Assembly: GCA_009911035.1 (NCBI GenBank)
Contig: QXWO01000045.1
Location: 1-49,872, forward strand
Length of the DNA stretch: 49,872 bases
Reading direction: 5' to 3'
Origin: Lachnospiraceae bacterium
GTDB lineage: Bacteria > Bacillota > Clostridia > Lachnospirales > Lachnospiraceae
Shown here: positions 47,114 through 49,872 of the stretch, one piece after another
Numbering within the stretch: the stretch's first letter is position 1
How the letters are laid out: every line of letters begins with the position of its first letter
Made by a program: the position numbers and the translations under genes
Notes under the pieces: model-generated
What the model saw: only the letters and a program-made list of their open reading frames with translations
Told to the model about the DNA's origin: nothing
Database searches by the model: none

Positions 47114-48097
47114 ATGTTAGAGCAGGTGATTACCAAAGTATTACAGGGGATGCTTGGCAAAGGGGTGGAAGAGCTGAAAAGCGTTCTTTACTGTGTCCTG
47201 TCCGGGTACGAGATTACAGAGAAGAGCCGGGAGCTGCGGCAGGTGGACGGAAGCTGGGAGGAAGAGCTGGGAGCCTTTCTTGTGCGGAAGCGTGTGGAGG
47301 GCAGGTCAGAGGGTACGATTGACCAGTATAACCAGCATTTAAGGAGAATGCTGCGGTACATAAACAAGCCGGCAGGGGAAATAACGGAAGCAGACCTTTT
47401 CATGTATATTTCCATGTACAAGAAACAGAGGAACGTTTCAAACATATATCTGGACAATATCCGGCTGGTGTTCAGTTCTTTCTTTGGCTGGCTCAATAAT
47501 AAAGGTTATATATCTAAAAATCCGGCAGCCGGGGTTGACCCGATAAAATCGGAAAAGAAGATAAAAAAGCCGCTTTCGGATATAGAACTTGAGACCCTGC
47601 GGAGAAAATGCACCATAGCAAGGGATGTTTCCCTTGTGGAGTTTTTATACAGCACAGGGGTCAGGGTGTCGGAGCTGGCGGCATTGAACAGACGTGATAT
47701 AGATTTTGACGGGATGAAAGCCGTTGTGTACGGGAAAGGCGCAAAAGAGAGGGAGGTATATCTGACAGCGGCGGCATGTATGCATCTGAAAGAATACCTT
47801 ACTGCAAGGACAGACAGTAACGAAGCGCTGTTTGCCAGCCTGAAAGCACCAAATGAAAGACTGACAGTATCGGGGATAGAGGAAATACTGCGGCGTCTGG
47901 GGAAGTCCACCGGGATAGAAAAGGTGCATCCACACCGGTTCCGGCGTACGATGGCGACAAATATTCTCAATAAGGGAATGCCGATAGAAGAGGTTAAAGA
48001 GATACTTGGGCATGTAAAGCTTGACACCACCATGATATACTGTCAGGTCAGCCGGGAGAATGTAAGGCACCACCATAAAAAATATATGTCTGCATAA
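47114..48097 (+). CDS. Tyrosine recombinase of the fibre-tip switch (Xer/Rci-like)
   Basis: The 327-residue enzyme has a SAM-like N-terminal core-binding domain (RKRVEGRSEGTIDQYNQHLR) and a catalytic domain with all expected residues: Arg in STGVRVSELAALNRRD, Lys in VVYGKGAKEREVY, His-x-x-Arg in HPHRFRRTMA, then LGHVKLDTTMIYCQ with His and Tyr nucleophile. ATG 47114 follows GGAGG (8 bases), with an in-frame ATG at 47087 less suited. It lies between the inverted tip pairs, in the middle of the invertible block. It should invert DNA between opposed S sites. It is not the phage integrase, which is the serine recombinase at 806. Confidence 0.9.
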   Translation: MLEQVITKVLQGMLGKGVEELKSVLYCVLSGYEITEKSRELRQVDGSWEEELGAFLVRKRVEGRSEGTIDQYNQHLRRMLRYINKPAGEITEADLFMYISMYKKQRNVSNIYLDNIRLVFSSFFGWLNNKGYISKNPAAGVDPIKSEKKIKKPLSDIELETLRRKCTIARDVSLVEFLYSTGVRVSELAALNRRDIDFDGMKAVVYGKGAKEREVYLTAAACMHLKEYLTARTDSNEALFASLKAPNERLTVSGIEEILRRLGKSTGIEKVHPHRFRRTMATNILNKGMPIEEVKEILGHVKLDTTMIYCQVSRENVRHHHKKYMSA

Positions 48098-48215
48098 AAA
48101 ACAGGACATCCATACCGGAAAGGTAAGTCTGCCAGACAGCAGGCTTTTTTGTCGTTGTAAAAATATAGGGGGTGGTTCCCATGTAGAGAGTATGGGACTA
48201 AAAACTGAATATACA
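48098..48215. other. Spacer between recombinase and tip C
   Basis: It contains a weak hairpin CTGC-CAGACA-GCAG followed by a T run (about 48129-48151), a possible terminator of the recombinase, and a second hairpin TCCCAT/ATGGGA (about 48177-48198). No gene. Confidence 0.4.
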
Positions 48216-48235
48216 AGAAAAATAGCAATTTATCG
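48216..48235 (+). other. Recombination site S3
   Basis: AGAAAAATAGCAATTTATCG: the least symmetrical copy, same orientation as S1. Codons across it read N-S-N-L-S in tip C's frame. Confidence 0.75.
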
Positions 48236-48580
48236 GCCATGAATGCATTTACTTTACTTACAGCAGCCTGGAATACGGGTATTGTAACAAGTCATCAATA
48301 CTGCGGTCTTTACAAAATTGGTAAGATGGCATTGTTCAATATTGCAATTGAGTGTAAGGCCCTTAAGCCGTGGACAGATTATAAGCTGTGTGATATTTCC
48401 AATGCTGGTTTTAGCTTTGCGCATGATGTACAGGCAGTTTTAGGTGATCAGAATAACGATTCAGTAGTCACAATAATCTGTGGTGTAGAACATCCAAAAA
48501 GTATTTATTTAAAGACATTTGAAACAGCGCACACTCTAACATGGTACCGCGGATTTATATTAGTACCATGTACAAATTAG
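48216..48580 (+). CDS. Silent fibre tip C (tip A paralogue)
   Basis: From site S3 the plus strand reads N-S-N-L-S-A-M-N and then FTLLTAAWNTGIVTSHQYCG to WYRGFILVPCTN and TAG at 48578. It aligns along its length with tip A (shared ECKALKPWT, YKLCDI, AGFSFAHD, LTWYRGFIL), with many surface-type changes. It has an ATG at 48239 but no ribosome site, so it is a donor cassette. It reaches the stalk only after two inversions, or after a deletion between S1 and S3. Confidence 0.8.
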
Positions 48581-48588
48581 CGGACAGT

Positions 48589-48929
48589 TTACATGACCAG
48601 TAATCCAAAATACTCCATATTCAGATAGGTGCCACTGTAATGACCATATATTTTGTTGCCAGAACACAGCAGCCGGATTGGCTGACCGCCGTCTATCGGA
48701 TATAGAAGAAAAACTTTTTCATAACTAACACTTTTTCCAAGCGTCCAGAATAGTGTACTTTTGAGTCCTGTATCGGTACTTACTTTACTAAATTCAACCT
48801 CTATGAACTGAAAAAAGTATCTGCCTGCGATTTTAAAACATAATACATCACCTTTTTTTACCCATACTGGGTTAGCAGTCATTGTTATAACTTCTGCGGC
48901 TGATAAAGCCTGTAAATTGCTATTTATCT
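48589..48929 (-). CDS. Silent fibre tip D (inverted)
   Basis: On the minus strand, from S4 (I-N-S-N-L-Q) the frame reads ALSAAEVITMTANPVWVKKG, then VLCFKIAGRYFFQFIEVEF and YEKVFLLYPIDGGQPIRLLC, ending YLNMEYFGLLVM with a stop at 48589. It is unlike tips A to C. An ATG at 48882 has no ribosome site. Inversion between S1 and S4 (46369-48910) would attach it to the fibre and turn the recombinase round. Confidence 0.78.
48910..48929 (-). other. Recombination site S4
   Basis: Minus strand AGATAAATAGCAATTTACAG; the left arm is perfect, the right arm diverges at its last bases. Same orientation as S2. Confidence 0.78.
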
Positions 48930-48984
48930 TACAAAATAAATCAAAATAACCGGGGAAGTCCCGGAGAAAGAAGGTAAAAGAAGT

Positions 48985-49377
48985 ATGAAAAATATATTGG
49001 TTTTAAAAGACGGCTCCGAAATAGGGCTGGAAACAGGTGCCAGCCTGTCAGACATGAAAGTCCTGTCCGATACAAAGCCAGATATGCTGTCTGCATGGAA
49101 TAAACTCACAGAAAACAATCTGTCAGAAGTGCAGATAAAAGACGGTGACGGGCTTGTAGTGGCCACATACCAGAATCTTGTCCTGGATTCGGAAACTTCC
49201 ATATTAAATAAAGACGGGACTGTCCTTACCAGTTTCAGGCTCCGCGGAAAAACGGAGGTTGAAGTGCTGGGGGAGAGGGTTGCAGTGCTGGAAAACGGGT
49301 TTGAGGTACATGGCGGCGCAATCGGCGATCTGGGGCTGGCAGTCAGTGAACTGGCAGAAGAAAGGGGGCAGGCATAA
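48985..49377 (+). CDS. Conserved phage protein after the fibre block
   Basis: The 130-residue product starts KNILVLKDGSEIGLETGASL and has a beta-rich N-terminal half (DGDGLVVATYQNLVLDSETS) and a coiled C-terminus (LGERVAVLENGFEVHGGAIG). Proteins of this form follow the fibre genes in Clostridial myophages. ATG 48985 follows GAAAGAAGGTAAAAGAAGT. Its stop overlaps the next start. The function is unknown. Confidence 0.65.
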   Translation: MKNILVLKDGSEIGLETGASLSDMKVLSDTKPDMLSAWNKLTENNLSEVQIKDGDGLVVATYQNLVLDSETSILNKDGTVLTSFRLRGKTEVEVLGERVAVLENGFEVHGGAIGDLGLAVSELAEERGQA

Positions 49378-49505
49378 TGGGGAGATTCTACGGACTTAAG
49401 GTACTTGATGGAAGCATGGAAGCCGGGGAGGTCCCGAAATTGTGGAGGGCAGCAACGGAACGCTGGCTGGAATCTTATGCCGCGGGGCAGGAAGGTGGGA
49501 AATAA
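49377..49505 (+). CDS. XkdX-like small phage protein (42 residues)
   Basis: ATG 49377 overlaps the previous stop (TAATG). The product GRFYGLKVLDGSMEAGEVPK continues LWRAATERWLESYAA. Size, place and the pattern of a short turn followed by a helix recall XkdX family proteins found after fibre genes in Bacillus and Clostridial phages; sequence similarity is modest. Confidence 0.55.
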   Translation: MGRFYGLKVLDGSMEAGEVPKLWRAATERWLESYAAGQEGGK

Positions 49506-49872
49506 TGGATAAATATGCGGTAAAAGAGATTATAAAAAGGCGTAAGGGAAGGAACTATACTTTCCCGATAGGGGCTAAAGCAACAAACATAGAGACTGAT
49601 AACACCCATCAGTTTGTAACAAAGGACGAAAAAAACAAAATAGGGGAGATCGATGGTATAAAACAGGCTTTTCAGGATGGTTGTAATGTGCTGGTGTCCG
49701 CATGTACAACCTATGGGGCGACACCGGAAAGCAACAGCCCGCCACATATCGCCGATGCCATAAGGGCTATCTATAATAAAAGATACAATGACGGCTACAG
49801 TGCGGGAAGGCTGCAGGGACAGAAGGATGTGGTCGCGGACCCGGGAGCTTATGGAATAGATGTTGGCTATAC
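49505..49872 (+). CDS. Phage tail-region protein, cut by the window end
   Basis: ATG 49505 (overlapping the previous stop, GAAGGTGGGAAATA upstream) opens a frame of at least 122 codons that runs off the window. Segments seen: IKRRKGRNYTFPIGAKATNI, VLVSACTTYGATPESNSPPH and NDGYSAGRLQGQKDVVADPG. It could be a further tail fibre or tail appendage protein, since repeated YxxGYxxG-type elements are typical of these. Not identified. Confidence 0.6.
   Translation, partial: MDKYAVKEIIKRRKGRNYTFPIGAKATNIETDNTHQFVTKDEKNKIGEIDGIKQAFQDGCNVLVSACTTYGATPESNSPPHIADAIRAIYNKRYNDGYSAGRLQGQKDVVADPGAYGIDVGY

Noticed and set aside
46717-47160. Tip B read as an independent minus-strand gene starting at 47160
   Set aside because: The upstream part is antisense to the recombinase start and has no ribosome site; protein-like sequence begins at site S2.
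46349-48929. Diversity-generating retroelement
   Set aside because: No reverse transcriptase and no adenine-biased template/variable repeat pair; the variation is by inverted cassettes.
1-49872. tRNA or rRNA genes
   Set aside because: No cloverleaf or rRNA-like segment was recognised by eye; short inverted repeats found are terminators or operators.

Overview
The window is the left part of a large temperate phage (prophage) in a low-to-mid GC Firmicute. Gene style (strong AGGAGG ribosome sites, TTG/GTG starts, small early genes of the kind common in gut Clostridia) suggests a Lachnospiraceae-type host; this is inference, since no taxonomic marker gene is present. Host DNA occupies about 1-800: the 3' end of a membrane-protein gene with its terminator, then the C-terminal half of an ABC transporter substrate-binding protein gene. 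That gene is broken at about 785-808, where the phage's large serine recombinase gene ends, so this is one attachment junction. The other phage end lies beyond base 49872.

Layout. 0.8-3.0 kb: minus-strand operon of a 56-aa protein, a GNAT-like protein and the serine integrase. 3.3-4.5 kb: three unknown minus-strand genes (membrane/coiled-coil, 177 aa, small acidic). 4.9-12.3 kb: regulation. There are three separate repressor/operator switches (S24-type repressor at 4.9-5.9 kb, XRE repressor at 6.6-7.2 kb, XRE repressor at 11.7-12.3 kb). Between the first two and beyond lies an array of duplicated mini-cassettes whose three minus-strand genes share the same promoter plus hairpin leader. 8.6-11.5 kb: early genes (secreted lytic transglycosylase, NinB/HNH-like pair, two conserved phage proteins). 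12.4-14.5 kb: replication initiator with internal iterons and DnaB helicase. 14.5-21.8 kb: small accessory genes (Dam-type methylase, PP-loop/PAPS-reductase-like protein, GNAT, ASCH), several preceded by the same 18-bp ribosome-site repeat, ending in an ArpU-like late activator and a putative late promoter.

22.1-49.9 kb is the late operon: a lambda-like head (Nu1/gpA terminase, gpB portal, ClpP-type protease, gpD decoration, gpE capsid) joined to a P2-like contractile tail (sheath, tube, frameshifted chaperone, tape measure, gpX, gpD hub with LysM, gpV, gpU, gpW, gpJ, gpI, fibre). Between tube and chaperone sits a block of accessory genes (33.4-35.9 kb) with its own promoters, a HicAB toxin-antitoxin pair and three copies of one terminator hairpin.

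The most striking system is at 46.3-48.9 kb: a four-tip, shufflon-like receptor-binding switch. The fibre gene 45238-46713 carries a 20-bp near-palindromic site inside its coding sequence. Three more copies of the site (alternating orientation) each head an alternative C-terminal tip in the same reading frame, and a tyrosine recombinase gene lies in the middle of the invertible block. Inversion between opposed sites would swap the fibre tip among four versions, presumably changing host range. Lysis genes are not in the window.
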